Of a stretch of DNA of 64,000 nucleotides, positions 7,137 to 15,189 are shown piece by piece. A program made the position numbers and the translations under genes. Under the pieces are notes generated by a model. The model made no database searches. It was not told the origin of the DNA and saw only the letters and a program-made list of their open reading frames with translations. This stretch comes from Pseudoruegeria sp. HB172150. Lineage in GTDB: Bacteria; Pseudomonadota; Alphaproteobacteria; Rhodobacterales; Rhodobacteraceae. Positions within the stretch are counted from its first letter, which is position 1. Each line of letters begins with the position of its first letter. The DNA lies in assembly GCF_013184805.1 (NCBI RefSeq), contig NZ_JAATNG010000004.1:1-64000 (forward strand), read 5' to 3'.

Positions 7137-9247
7137 CCGTTTCCCCCGACAAGGTCTGGTGGACTGCAGCCGAGATTGCCGATGCCGGGTTGCCGGACAT
7201 GCCGGGTAGCCGGCAGGGCGTCGAGAAGATCGTGAAGACCGAGGGCTGGCGCTCGCAGGTGACCGCCGCCCGACGTCGGCAGGGCCGTGGGGGCGGCTGG
7301 GAGTATCATTGGCAGCTCTTTCCACGCTCCGCCAAACGGAAGCTGCTGGCCACGTCAGCTGGCGCCGCAGCCGAGCAGGCCGAGCGCGGCGAACAATGGG
7401 CCTATTTCGACGGGCTGCCGGAGAAGGCAAAGGCAACGGCGCGAGCGCGGTTGGGTGCCATTCACATGGTCGAGGCCCTCGAAGCTACCGGAACCGGTCG
7501 TGCGGTGGCCGTCGGCGAGGTCGCGCGTGTCATTGGCAAGACCGGGCGGACGCTCTGGGCATGGCTGCAGGCTGTTGAAGGTGTCCGTTCCGACGATCGC
7601 CTCGCCGCCCTCGCACCCAGACATCGGCCTACAGCCAAGGTCGAACCGACCGAGGTGCGCGCCGATCCCCGTTTCTGGGATCTCCTGAAGGCAGATTACC
7701 TTCGGTTGGAGCGCCCCACGTTCAGCGCCTGCTACCGGCGCGCCTGCACCGTCGCCCGAGAGCGCGGCTGGCCCGTGATACCTGAACGAACCGCCCGACG
7801 GCATCTCGACCAGACCGTCCCGCGTGTTGTCCAGGTGTTTGCCCGCCAGGGCGTGTCCGGACTTGAGGAGTGCTTCCCGCCACAGGTGCGGGATCGCAGC
7901 ACGCTGGCGGCACTGGAGGCGGTCAATGCCGACTGCCACCGTGGCGACCTGTTCGTTCGTTGGGAGGATGGCACCGTCGCCCGACCGCAGATCGTCGCAT
8001 TCCAGGACATCTACTCCGGCAAGATCCTCAGCTGGCGCGTCGACCACACGCCGAACAAGGTCGCCGTCATGGCGGCCTTCGGGGACATGGTCGAGGAGTT
8101 CGGAATTCCGCGCCGCTGCCTATTCGACAACGGCCGCGAGTTTGCCAACAAGTGGATGACCGGCGGCACGCCGACGCGCTTCCGCTTCAAGGTCCGGGAA
8201 GACGATCCGTTGGGCGTACTGCCCCAGCTGGGGATCGAGGTGAATTGGGCGCGGCCCTATTCCGGCCGGTCCAAGCCCATCGAACGGGCGTTCCGCGACT
8301 GGTGCGATACGATTTTCAAGGATCCGCGGTTCTCCGGCGCATGGACGGGCAACCGGCCGGACGCGAAGCCGGAAAACTACGCCAGCACGGCAGTGCCGAT
8401 CACCGAGTTCCTGCGTGTCATGGAGTTGGGCGTCGTTGAGCACAACGCCCGCACCGGTCGCCGCTCGGAGACCGCTCAGGGCCGGAGTTTCGACCAGACC
8501 TTTGCGGAGAGCTACGCATCCGCTCCGATCCGCAAGGTCACCGAGGAGCAGCGTCGGCTCTGGCTGATGGGTCAGGAAACGAAGACGCTGCATCGCACCC
8601 ACGGGCGCCTGACGTTGCACCAGAACGTCTACTGGTCCGACTGGATGGCCGAGGAGGCGGGCCGCAAGGTCATCGCACGGTTCGACCCGGAGGATCTGCA
8701 CGCGGGCATCTACGTGTACGCGCTCGATGGGTCGTATCTGGGCTACGCCGCCTGCCAGCAGAAGACCGGTTTTACCGATGCAGCCGCAGCGCAGGAAGAA
8801 GCACGCCAGAAGGCGGCGTTCAAGCGCGCACACCGGCGGCTACTGGATCTGCACCGGCCCGACACGGCGGCGGAAGTTGCTGCCGCCCTGGACGCGCTGC
8901 CGACCCCCGAGACGGCGCCGCCCGACGCCAAGGTCGTGCGGCCCGCATTCGGGGCCAATCGGCCATTGGTGGAGCGTCCGGACTTCGAGCGCCGGGCGGA
9001 TCCGGCTGCGGAACAACAGCACGAGACCTTCATCGCGCAATTCACCTCGCCGGCTCGTCAGAACAGCTCGGCCGAGGACGAGTACGACCGCTTCAAGCGG
9101 GCTTTGCAACTGGAACAGCTGGCTGAAGCGAACCAGCCGCTGGGGAAGGCGGAGGCAGAGTGGCTCGCCGTTTATCGGACGCAGCCCGAGTACCGCCAGA
9201 TGCGCCTCCTCTACGACGACTACGGGGAGGCGATGTTCGCGAACTGA
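7133..9247 (+). CDS. Mu-type DDE transposase (MuA family)
   Basis: 704 residues from GTG 7133, which overlaps the preceding stop; the frame is open upstream but lies inside the ParB-like gene. The N-terminal region opens with a winged-helix-like segment (WWTAAEIADAGLPDMP). The catalytic triad is recognisable: D267 in NADCH, D332 in FDNGREFANKWMTGG, and E384 in SGRSKPIERAF, close to MuA D269, D336 and E392. The C-terminal third is charged and less ordered, as in MuA where it contacts MuB and ClpX. The enzyme would join phage ends to target DNA during lysogeny and replicative transposition. Confidence 0.93.
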   Translation: MTVSPDKVWWTAAEIADAGLPDMPGSRQGVEKIVKTEGWRSQVTAARRRQGRGGGWEYHWQLFPRSAKRKLLATSAGAAAEQAERGEQWAYFDGLPEKAKATARARLGAIHMVEALEATGTGRAVAVGEVARVIGKTGRTLWAWLQAVEGVRSDDRLAALAPRHRPTAKVEPTEVRADPRFWDLLKADYLRLERPTFSACYRRACTVARERGWPVIPERTARRHLDQTVPRVVQVFARQGVSGLEECFPPQVRDRSTLAALEAVNADCHRGDLFVRWEDGTVARPQIVAFQDIYSGKILSWRVDHTPNKVAVMAAFGDMVEEFGIPRRCLFDNGREFANKWMTGGTPTRFRFKVREDDPLGVLPQLGIEVNWARPYSGRSKPIERAFRDWCDTIFKDPRFSGAWTGNRPDAKPENYASTAVPITEFLRVMELGVVEHNARTGRRSETAQGRSFDQTFAESYASAPIRKVTEEQRRLWLMGQETKTLHRTHGRLTLHQNVYWSDWMAEEAGRKVIARFDPEDLHAGIYVYALDGSYLGYAACQQKTGFTDAAAAQEEARQKAAFKRAHRRLLDLHRPDTAAEVAAALDALPTPETAPPDAKVVRPAFGANRPLVERPDFERRADPAAEQQHETFIAQFTSPARQNSSAEDEYDRFKRALQLEQLAEANQPLGKAEAEWLAVYRTQPEYRQMRLLYDDYGEAMFAN

Positions 9248-9312
9248 GCAAAACCTCCCGCAGGCCGAAATGGGGGCCAGACGGGGGGCGTCATGAAAAA
9301 GGAGGGCGAAGA

Positions 9313-10059
9313 ATGGCGGAAGAGCAGATGGTCTATAACAGTGTGGCACCGCTACGAAACGTGGCGGCACTGGCCGGACTGGTGGACCGGGTCAAGAACC
9401 GCAGTTTGGGCTTGCCAGGCATGGCTTGTTACTACGGTCCATCGGGTTTCGGGAAATCCACGGCCGGGATCTGGACCACCAACAAATATCGGGCGGTCCT
9501 GGTGCAGGTGCAATCGGTCTGGACGCCGAAGTTGCTTTGCGAGGCTATCGCGCTGGAGGCGGGCGTACAGCTCCGGCGAGGCGATACGACCGGGCATCTG
9601 GTCAAGAACATTGCCGAGGCGCTGGCCATCACGGATCAGCCGTTGCTGATCGACGAGGCGGACCACCTCATCAGGCGCAAGTGCATCGAGGTGATCAGGG
9701 ACATCCACGAGAGCTCCGGCGCGCCGATCATCCTGATCGGCGAAGAGGGGCTGCCTCAGAAGCTCAAGGAATGGGAGCGGGTCCACGGCCGGATGTTGGA
9801 CTGGGTCGCAGCCCAGCCGGGCGACCTCTCGGACGTGAAGCATCTCGCGCCGATCTATGCCAGGGGCATCGAGATCGACGCTGACTTGCAGAGCGCAATC
9901 CTGCGCGCTTCCCACGGGTCGATCCGGCGGATATGCGTCAACCTCGACCGCGTCGCCGAGTTCGCCCGGACCCGTGGCATCACAAAGATGACGCTGGCCT
10001 TATGGCAGGGCGATCTCTTCACCGGCGAGGCTCCGACTGCGCGGAAATCGGTCGCATGA
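9313..10059 (+). CDS. MuB-type transposition target ATPase
   Basis: 248 residues, starting at ATG 9313 behind AGGAGGGCG. Walker A is GPSGFGKST (residues 42-50) and Walker B LLIDEAD (111-117), typical AAA+ features of MuB/TniB-like proteins. It is shorter than Mu MuB (312 residues) because the N-terminal HTH segment is reduced. It should bind target DNA, deliver it to the transposase and provide target immunity. It lies directly after the transposase gene with a 65-base gap, and its stop overlaps the next start. Confidence 0.88.
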   Translation: MAEEQMVYNSVAPLRNVAALAGLVDRVKNRSLGLPGMACYYGPSGFGKSTAGIWTTNKYRAVLVQVQSVWTPKLLCEAIALEAGVQLRRGDTTGHLVKNIAEALAITDQPLLIDEADHLIRRKCIEVIRDIHESSGAPIILIGEEGLPQKLKEWERVHGRMLDWVAAQPGDLSDVKHLAPIYARGIEIDADLQSAILRASHGSIRRICVNLDRVAEFARTRGITKMTLALWQGDLFTGEAPTARKSVA

Positions 10060-10628
10060 ACTTCGCGCAGGAAAGCGGCGAGGCGCGCCGCGAACGCGCC
10101 ATGAGGCATGCGCTCGGGCTGGACGAGTTCACGTTCTACAGCCTCCGCGACGGCGCCAGGATTTCCCTGCAGATGGCGCAGGAACTGGCGCGGTCGTGGG
10201 AGAAGGACGGGCTGGCGATAGTGGTCCGCACGGGCGAGCGCCGTCGCAAGGTCTTCAGTATGACGCCGCTCGCGCGGCGCCTCGCCAAACAGCAGCCGAA
10301 ACAGCCCATCGCCGAACACGAGGCAACGCCGGCCGGTAACATGTGGCTGGTCATGCGGAAAATGGGCCTCTTCTCGCGGGTCGACGTCGCTGCGCATGCC
10401 ACCACCGACACGGTCCAGGTCTCCGAGCAGGAGGCGGGCGACTATTGCCGGCTGCTGGCGCGCGGCGGCTATCTGCGGATCGCGGCGAAAGAGGTCCGGG
10501 GCAAGCGCGAAGCCATGTATCGCCTGATCCGGGACACCGGCCCGAAACCGCCCGCCGAGAAGCGGGTGACCGCGATCTTCGACCCGAATGTCAGCCGTTT
10601 GACCTACATCGCGGGGATGCCCGGATGA
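10056..10628 (+). CDS. Phage regulator-like protein with two winged-helix-like halves
   Basis: 190 residues, ATG overlapping the mobB-like stop. The N-terminal half has a helix (MAQELARSWEKDGLAIVV) and wing-like RRRKVFSM; the C-terminal half repeats the theme (EAGDYCRLLARGGYLRI, then KREAMYRLI). This looks like a tandem winged-helix DNA-binding protein, perhaps a transcription or replication accessory. I do not recognise a named family. Confidence 0.55.
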   Translation: MNFAQESGEARRERAMRHALGLDEFTFYSLRDGARISLQMAQELARSWEKDGLAIVVRTGERRRKVFSMTPLARRLAKQQPKQPIAEHEATPAGNMWLVMRKMGLFSRVDVAAHATTDTVQVSEQEAGDYCRLLARGGYLRIAAKEVRGKREAMYRLIRDTGPKPPAEKRVTAIFDPNVSRLTYIAGMPG

Positions 10629-10996
10629 GCCCGCAGAAGGCCATAGCACTCGAAGCCTGGGGCGATGAGCCTCCGGACTGGATCCTCGCTCTGGCCGATG
10701 CCTGTGCAGCCAGTTCCCAGAACAAGGTTGCGAAAAGGCTCGGCATGTCGGCGACCGTGATCAGCCAGACACTGCGCCGGAAATATCCGGGCGACCTTTC
10801 TAACCTCGAGCAGCTGGTCCAGGCGCGCCTGATGGGCGCCGTCGTCGACTGCCCGGCCCTCGGCGAGCTGCCTCTCGCGGACTGCCAGGCGTGGCGCGAA
10901 AAAGCGAAGGACTTCCTCGGCACCAACAGCCTGCGGGTGCGGATGTACCGCGCATGCACGCGGTGCCCACTGAACCCGAAGGAGGACGAGAAGTGA
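10625..10996 (+). CDS. HTH protein with C-terminal Cys motif
   Basis: 123 residues. Residues 31-56 (SQNKVAKRLGMSATVISQTLRRKY) form a clear helix-turn-helix. The C-terminal part has four cysteines, CPALGELPLADC and CTRCP, that could hold a metal ion. Proteins with this pairing recur in the early operons of Mu-like phages; function is unknown. ATGA overlap on the 5' side and GTGA overlap on the 3' side place it in the same operon as the transposase. Confidence 0.65.
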   Translation: MSPQKAIALEAWGDEPPDWILALADACAASSQNKVAKRLGMSATVISQTLRRKYPGDLSNLEQLVQARLMGAVVDCPALGELPLADCQAWREKAKDFLGTNSLRVRMYRACTRCPLNPKEDEK

Positions 10997-11355
10997 CAGT
11001 GCCGCTCGACCGTCAGACCGCCAGCAGCGCGGCCTACCGGGACGCCGTAAGGCTGGCCAAGCTCGGTCATCCGCCGGCAAAGATCGAAGCTATTACCGGG
11101 ACATCTAGGACCACAATCTACAGCTATCTCTCTTATGCTCGAGCGCGCGGTGAAGCGATCCCGTTGTTCAGCACGACCGGCAACCACTCTGGTCGGCCGC
11201 GCGTCGTTCTAACGGATGCCCAGTGTGAGCAGCTGGGGCCACATGCCGACCGCCGCTCCATGGGCATTCGTGAACTGGCCAGCCTTCTGCTTTTGACAGC
11301 AGTCGAATGTGATCTGGTTGACGCAATCCTCGACGATGGAGATGCCAGTGACTGA
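10993..11355 (+). CDS. Small HTH phage protein
   Basis: 120 residues from GTG 10993 overlapping the previous stop. The segment LGHPPAKIEAITGTSRTTIYSYL (split in the protein at residues 25-47) is an HTH of the recombinase/transposase-linker type. The rest (RPRVVLTDAQ, MGIRELASLLLL) is helical. It is probably a DNA-binding early protein. The base composition is slightly more AT-rich than in its neighbours. Confidence 0.55.
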   Translation: MTVPLDRQTASSAAYRDAVRLAKLGHPPAKIEAITGTSRTTIYSYLSYARARGEAIPLFSTTGNHSGRPRVVLTDAQCEQLGPHADRRSMGIRELASLLLLTAVECDLVDAILDDGDASD

Positions 11356-11599
11356 TCCCCTGGCACCCCGCCGCTTCGAACGCCTTGAGCTCCTCACCCT
11401 TGCTGCCCGTGGGCTCGGAAAGATCGAGTTCCAGGGCGGCCGGGGCGCGACGCTGGTCACCGCCGACGAGATCGAGGCGATGGCCTGCATCCTCACTCTC
11501 CTCGGCTTTCCGCCAATACGCCCCGGCCACGAGCCGGCCGACCTGGCAGCCTACTTCCGGGAGGCATTCGCAATCAGGGAGACCGGCAATGAGCAATGA
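11348..11599 (+). CDS. Small hypothetical phage protein
   Basis: 83 residues if it starts at GTG 11348, which has GGAG seven bases upstream; ATG 11342 and 11336 are in-frame alternatives. It is acidic and helical, with the repeated theme of an ADEIEAMACILTLLGF core. No family recognised. It overlaps both neighbours. Confidence 0.5.
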   Translation: MTDPLAPRRFERLELLTLAARGLGKIEFQGGRGATLVTADEIEAMACILTLLGFPPIRPGHEPADLAAYFREAFAIRETGNEQ

Positions 11600-11699
11600 C
11601 CTGCAGTTCGGTCGCGGCATCGCGGCAATCGTGCTCGCGGTGTTCATCGGCCGCACGATCTACAGCCGCTTCGGCGGCAGAAAGGACAACCAGAAATGA
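11589..11699 (+). CDS. Tiny single-pass membrane protein
   Basis: 36 residues with one hydrophobic segment (GIAAIVLAVFIG) and a basic tail (RFGGRKDNQK), predicting N-out/C-in orientation. It starts inside the end of the gene before and its stop overlaps the DUF3164 start (ATGA), which supports real translation in this coupled operon. Function unknown. Confidence 0.5.
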   Translation: MSNDLQFGRGIAAIVLAVFIGRTIYSRFGGRKDNQK

Positions 11700-12346
11700 C
11701 CGACTTCACACCCGCCCCGATCCCCAGCGGTCGCCAGACGTTGAACGGAACAGACTTCATGACCGATGCGAAGGGAAGCCTGACGCCGGTGGAGCTGATC
11801 CGGCCGCAGGACGTTCTGCAGGATGAGACGGTTCGGAAGATCCTCGGCTTCGCCCAGGCGCTGAGCGAACAGGTCGCGCGGTTCAAGGAACACACCTTCG
11901 AGGACATTGGCGACTTCGAGGCGCTGCTCGCCCAAGAGTACGACGAGACCATCGGTGGCGTGAAGGGCAACAAGACCCTGATGAGCTACGACGGTCTCTT
12001 CAAGGTGGCCGTCCAGGTCGCGGACCACATCGACTTCGGGCCGGAGCTGCAGATCGCGAAGGGCCTGATCGACGAATGTCTCAACGAATGGGCTGCTGAC
12101 AGCCGGCCGGAGATCCGCGCCATCGTCACCCGCGCCTTCAACACCGACAAGGTCGGTCAGATCAACCGCTCCGAGGTCTTCATGCTGCTGCGGCTCGACA
12201 TCAACGACGAGCGCTGGCGGCGGGCCATGCAGGCGATCCGCGACGCCATGCGCATCGTCGGATCGAAGACCTATGTGCGCTGCTACCGCCGCGAGACTAA
12301 CGACGGCGCCTGGCAGCCGATCACCATCGACCTGGCGAAGGCATAG
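11696..12346 (+). CDS. DUF3164 family phage protein
   Basis: 216 residues. It matches the DUF3164 family of Mu-like phages: an N-terminal disordered lead, a long helical region with EDIGDFEALLAQEY and GGVKGNKTLMSYDG, then FGPELQIAKGLIDECLNEW and the terminal TYVRCYRRE. The family is sometimes wrongly called a sulfate transporter; it is soluble and its role in the early/middle programme is unknown. Start overlaps the preceding stop. Confidence 0.85.
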   Translation: MTDFTPAPIPSGRQTLNGTDFMTDAKGSLTPVELIRPQDVLQDETVRKILGFAQALSEQVARFKEHTFEDIGDFEALLAQEYDETIGGVKGNKTLMSYDGLFKVAVQVADHIDFGPELQIAKGLIDECLNEWAADSRPEIRAIVTRAFNTDKVGQINRSEVFMLLRLDINDERWRRAMQAIRDAMRIVGSKTYVRCYRRETNDGAWQPITIDLAKA

Positions 12347-12355
12347 GAGGGATCT

Positions 12356-12481
12356 GTGCGCACTAATCTCTTGCGCCATGCGAAGTACCACCTTCGAAAC
12401 GCGAAGGCGGTAAACTTCAGAAGCGCCTTTGCAACTTCTGCGGGATTAGTGCAATCCTCGGCCACGGGTGTGACGTGTTAG
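12356..12481 (+). CDS. Possible 41-residue ORF in a structured segment
   Basis: A GTG at 12356 stands behind the strong ribosome site AGGAGGG (12347-12353) and opens a 41-codon frame ending at TAG 12479. The peptide is basic in its first half (RHAKYHLRNAK) and has no known relatives I can name. The same bases form several inverted repeats, so the ribosome site may belong to an RNA element instead. Confidence 0.3.
   Translation: MRTNLLRHAKYHLRNAKAVNFRSAFATSAGLVQSSATGVTC
12360..12452 (+). other. Candidate folded RNA element
   Basis: Three nested stems are visible: GCACTAATC/GATTAGTGC (12360-12368 with 12444-12452), CCTTCG/CGAAGG (12391-12396 with 12402-12407) and CAGAAG/CTTCTG (12418-12423 with 12435-12440). 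They sit between two phage operons segments in a patch that is poorer in GC than the rest. A regulatory RNA or leader structure is possible. Confidence 0.35.
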
Positions 12482-12609
12482 AGGATCTCGACGCGTTCGC
12501 CATGAGTGACGGACTTCCGGAAATCAACAACCGGGCAAATGCCCGATTTAGAGCGCTTTGCCTGCTTCCGCGGGCAACCGCAGCCTGTTTGGTCAGGTTG
12601 ATGCCATGA
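12475..12609 (+). CDS. Possible small ORF coupled to gemA
   Basis: A 44-codon frame opening with GTG 12475 (internal ATG 12502) ends in TGA 12607, overlapping the gemA start as ATGA, the same coupling used by most genes here. No ribosome site is obvious and the peptide has no recognisable features. A hairpin CGGGCA-AA-TGCCCG lies at 12532-12545. Confidence 0.25.
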   Translation: MLEDLDAFAMSDGLPEINNRANARFRALCLLPRATAACLVRLMP

Positions 12610-13052
12610 CCGACCGGCGGTTGCAAAAGCTCATCTTTGCGGGTTGCCGCGAGCTCGGCATCGACAACGATACCCGTCGCGATCTTCAGCTGGTCACCAC
12701 CGGCAAGGATAGCCTCGGCGACATGACCGAGGCAGAACAGCGAGCCGTGGTCGCGGCGCTGAAGGAGAAGGGGTTTCGGCCGGGGGGTCACGATGGCCGG
12801 AGGCCGAAGGCTGACCGGTCGGACGTGCGGTTCGCTCACGTGCTGTGGCGGCTTCTTGCGGATCACGGTGAGGTGCAGATGCGCGGCGCGGCCGGGCTCA
12901 ACGCATTCATCCGCCGCCGCTTTGCCGATGCCTGGGGATCGACACCCATCGACATCGACCGGATGCAGGACGCCGCCCAGATCCGCGATGTGATCGAAGC
13001 GCTGAAGTCTTGGTGCCGTCGCTCCGGGATCGAGCTGGAGACGGGAAAGTGA
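12606..13052 (+). CDS. gemA: GemA-like regulatory protein (Mu gp16, DUF1018)
   Basis: 148 residues from ATG 12606. The pattern LQKLIFAGCRELGIDNDTRRD, then the lead to KDSLGDMT and KEKGFRP, and the C-terminal MQDAAQIRDVIEALKSWCRR fits the DUF1018/GemA family. In Mu, GemA modulates host gene expression and DNA topology late in the early programme. It lies between DUF3164 and the Mor-like activator as in other Mu-like genomes. Confidence 0.82.
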   Translation: MTDRRLQKLIFAGCRELGIDNDTRRDLQLVTTGKDSLGDMTEAEQRAVVAALKEKGFRPGGHDGRRPKADRSDVRFAHVLWRLLADHGEVQMRGAAGLNAFIRRRFADAWGSTPIDIDRMQDAAQIRDVIEALKSWCRRSGIELETGK

Positions 13053-13303
13053 AGAAGCCTCGCTTTCCCGTCACCGATCACGCTGTGCTGCGATACCTGG
13101 AGCACGCGATGGGCGTCGATGTTGAAGGGATCCGTCGTCAGATTGGGCACAAGGTCGTCATCTTGAACGACCACCCAGGAGCGAGCGGCATCCTTGTCGA
13201 CGGGCTCCGCCTAAAGGTTGCCCGGGGCTGCATAGTGACGGTGCAGGAGGCAAGCCGGCCCGATCGGCACACCGGACGGCAAAGGAGGAACCGGCCGGAA
13301 TGA
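13049..13303 (+). CDS. Small phage protein of unknown function
   Basis: 84 residues from GTG 13049 overlapping the gemA stop. The start (FPVTDHAVLRYLEHAMGVDVE) is a pattern I associate with small proteins of alphaproteobacterial Mu-like phages, but I know no function. The C-terminal half has a beta-rich character (ILVDGLRLKV, CIVTVQEA). Its end overlaps the activator gene by four bases. Confidence 0.6.
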   Translation: MKKPRFPVTDHAVLRYLEHAMGVDVEGIRRQIGHKVVILNDHPGASGILVDGLRLKVARGCIVTVQEASRPDRHTGRQRRNRPE

Positions 13304-13665
13304 GTGTGCCGGTCCCGGCAAACCTGCGTCCGTTCGTTCGGATCCTTGGCACCGATGGCGCCATCGACTTCCTGTTGAGCTTTGGCGGCTCGGAGGTCTA
13401 TTTCGCTGTCTCGCCGAAAGGAAAGTCTCGCGTCGAACAGATGGTCGGCTATGACAAGGCGGCTGCCCTGTGCCAGGCACACCTGCCGTCGCGCATTCCA
13501 ACCGGCAAGCCGTGGATCGCGGCCGTGTGGCATGCAAGAGGCTTGCCGAAGGCTGAAATCGCCCGCAGACTGCATGTTGCCGACAAGACGGTTCGCAGCT
13601 GGCTGAATAGGCCGACGCCTCCTGCCAGACCGCCGGACGATCCCCGACAGCCTCGGTTCCTCTAG
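13300..13665 (+). CDS. Mor/C-type transcription activator
   Basis: 121 residues. A dimerisation-like N-terminal part (residues 1-70) is followed by a helix-turn-helix at about 78-103 (KAEIARRLHVADKTVRSWL), as in the Mor/C family that activates middle and late promoters of Mu by binding as a dimer upstream of -10. Being the last gene before a strong terminator and the lysis/morphogenesis operon, it is well placed to switch on late transcription. Confidence 0.8.
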   Translation: MSVPVPANLRPFVRILGTDGAIDFLLSFGGSEVYFAVSPKGKSRVEQMVGYDKAAALCQAHLPSRIPTGKPWIAAVWHARGLPKAEIARRLHVADKTVRSWLNRPTPPARPPDDPRQPRFL

Positions 13666-13669
13666 CCCG

Positions 13670-13695
13670 CACCCGCACACCCGTGCGGGTGTTTT
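13670..13695 (+). terminator. Rho-independent terminator ending the early/middle operon
   Basis: A perfect nine-base stem (CACCCGCAC/GTGCGGGTG) with an ACCC loop is followed by TTTT. The same stem, loop and T-run recur at 22624-22650. Confidence 0.85.
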
Positions 13696-13745
13696 GCTTT
13701 TGGCCACACCGCCACTCTGTCCGTGAAACGGCATGGAGGCGGGTC

Positions 13746-14672
13746 ATGCAAACCAGCGACGCAGGCGTTGCGGCGATCGAACTTGAAGAAGGGGTGGTTC
13801 TGAAGGCCTACCTCTGCCCGGCGGGTCATTTGACCATCGGGGCGGGGCTGACGGCGAGTTCCGGCGTTATCGTGCCGAAGCCGGGTATGACAATCACCCG
13901 GAAGGAAGCCTCCCGGCTCTTAAAGCAGGCTTTAAGCCGCAATTACGAGCCGGCCGTTGCCAAGGTGATGCCGGGTGCCAGGCAGCACGAATTCGACGGC
14001 GGCACCTCATTTCATTTCAACACCGGGGCCATCAGCCGGGCGAGCTGGGTGCAAGCCTGGCGTGCCAGGGACTGGAGCGCCGTCGCCGACAAGATCGGCC
14101 TCTGGGTTAAGGGCGGCGGCAAGGTGTTGCCCGGCCTGCAGCGCCGTCGCCAGCGTGAACTGGCTATGATCCGGGATGCCGTCTACCCGACCGCAGTCCC
14201 GGCCCGCAGCGGCCCAGGCGTCGCTCGGTTCGCCCTGAAGCTGGACGAGGCCGAGATCCGGAAGATCCGGGAGACGTTCCGGGCGCTCGGCTACGAGCCT
14301 GGTCCGTCTCCGATAGGCGTTGCGGAGATCGCCGTCCGCAACTTCCAGCGCGAGCATGACCTGACCGTCGATGGGATCCTCGGTCGCGCCACGCTGTCCA
14401 CTCTCGAACGTCGCCGGGCGGCGCGGGCCAAGACCCGCGCCGCCGGCGCAGCAGGTGTTGGTGGGGGTGCTGTGACACAGGCCGACACGATTGCAACGCC
14501 CGCCGCCGACCCCCAGCCCGCCCTGGAGCCCGCACTCTCCTGGGCGGGCTGGGTTGCCCTGGCACTGGTCATCATCTGGCTGGCCGTCCTGGCCTGGCGC
14601 TATCGCGACGTGCTGGCTGTGAAACTGCAGACCCCCCTACCACGGGTGGCTGCCTGGCTGAGGAGCTTCTGA
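13746..14672 (+). CDS. Endolysin: GH24 lysozyme with peptidoglycan-binding domain and C-terminal TM
   Basis: 308 residues from ATG 13746. The catalytic motif is E15, C24 and T30, an E-8-C-5-T spacing; most T4-like lysozymes have Asp in the middle place, and Cys is a known natural variant. The motif sits in AYLCPAGHLTIGAGLT. Residues about 160-225 form a PG_binding_1 domain (IRETFRALGYEPG, IAVRNFQREHDLTVDGILG). After an Ala/Gly-rich linker a membrane segment (WVALALVIIWLAVLAW) precedes a short basic tail, which is unusual for a soluble endolysin and suggests membrane tethering. It opens the lysis cassette. Confidence 0.88.
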   Translation: MQTSDAGVAAIELEEGVVLKAYLCPAGHLTIGAGLTASSGVIVPKPGMTITRKEASRLLKQALSRNYEPAVAKVMPGARQHEFDGGTSFHFNTGAISRASWVQAWRARDWSAVADKIGLWVKGGGKVLPGLQRRRQRELAMIRDAVYPTAVPARSGPGVARFALKLDEAEIRKIRETFRALGYEPGPSPIGVAEIAVRNFQREHDLTVDGILGRATLSTLERRRAARAKTRAAGAAGVGGGAVTQADTIATPAADPQPALEPALSWAGWVALALVIIWLAVLAWRYRDVLAVKLQTPLPRVAAWLRSF

Positions 14673-14673
14673 C

Positions 14674-15189
14674 ATGTCCGCCGCCCTGATCTCACTTGCC
14701 GCGTCGATCGGCGCCCCGCTGATCGAGAAGATCCTGTCCCGGAAGATCGGCGCCGACAACGCTGAGCTTGTGACCGTCGTGGGTCGCAAGGTCGCAGAAG
14801 AGCTTGGCGTCAGCCCGGATCAGCTGGACACGGTCGCGCGCGATCGGCCGGAGGAAGCCGCCGAAGCAATCCAGGCGGTCGAGCCGCAGGTGCCTGAACT
14901 GATCGACCTCTATTCCAAGGGCCTGGAATACCAGCTCGCGGTGCTGCAGGCCGAAGGGGACGGGCCAGCATGGACGTGGAAGTGGCGGCCGCTGATGATG
15001 TACCTGATCGGCTTCCTCTGGTTCTGGCACTTCATCGGCGCCTACGTCGTCACGGTTGTGTCGGGCGCGGCGCTTCCGCCGGGCGACCCGGTGCTCCTGT
15101 TCAAGCTGACGGGCATCTACATGGGCCTCTACATGGGCGGCCACACGCTCAAGGACGTGGTCGGCAAATGGGCCGGGAGGGGCAGCTGA
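14674..15189 (+). CDS. Holin, GTA_holin_3TM type
   Basis: 171 residues. An N-terminal amphipathic region (LISLAASIGAPLIEKIL) is followed by a helical linker and hydrophobic segments near residues 100-125 (WRPLMMYLIGFLWFWHF, AYVVTVVSGAAL) and 138-155. The spacing and the WTWKWRP lead match the three-TM holin of Rhodobacter gene transfer agents and related phages. It starts two bases after the endolysin stop; together they would release virions. Confidence 0.82.
   Translation: MSAALISLAASIGAPLIEKILSRKIGADNAELVTVVGRKVAEELGVSPDQLDTVARDRPEEAAEAIQAVEPQVPELIDLYSKGLEYQLAVLQAEGDGPAWTWKWRPLMMYLIGFLWFWHFIGAYVVTVVSGAALPPGDPVLLFKLTGIYMGLYMGGHTLKDVVGKWAGRGS

Noticed and set aside
12283-12465. 60-codon minus-strand frame across the DUF3164 end
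   Set aside because: It overlaps a certain gene and the structured element; no ribosome site.
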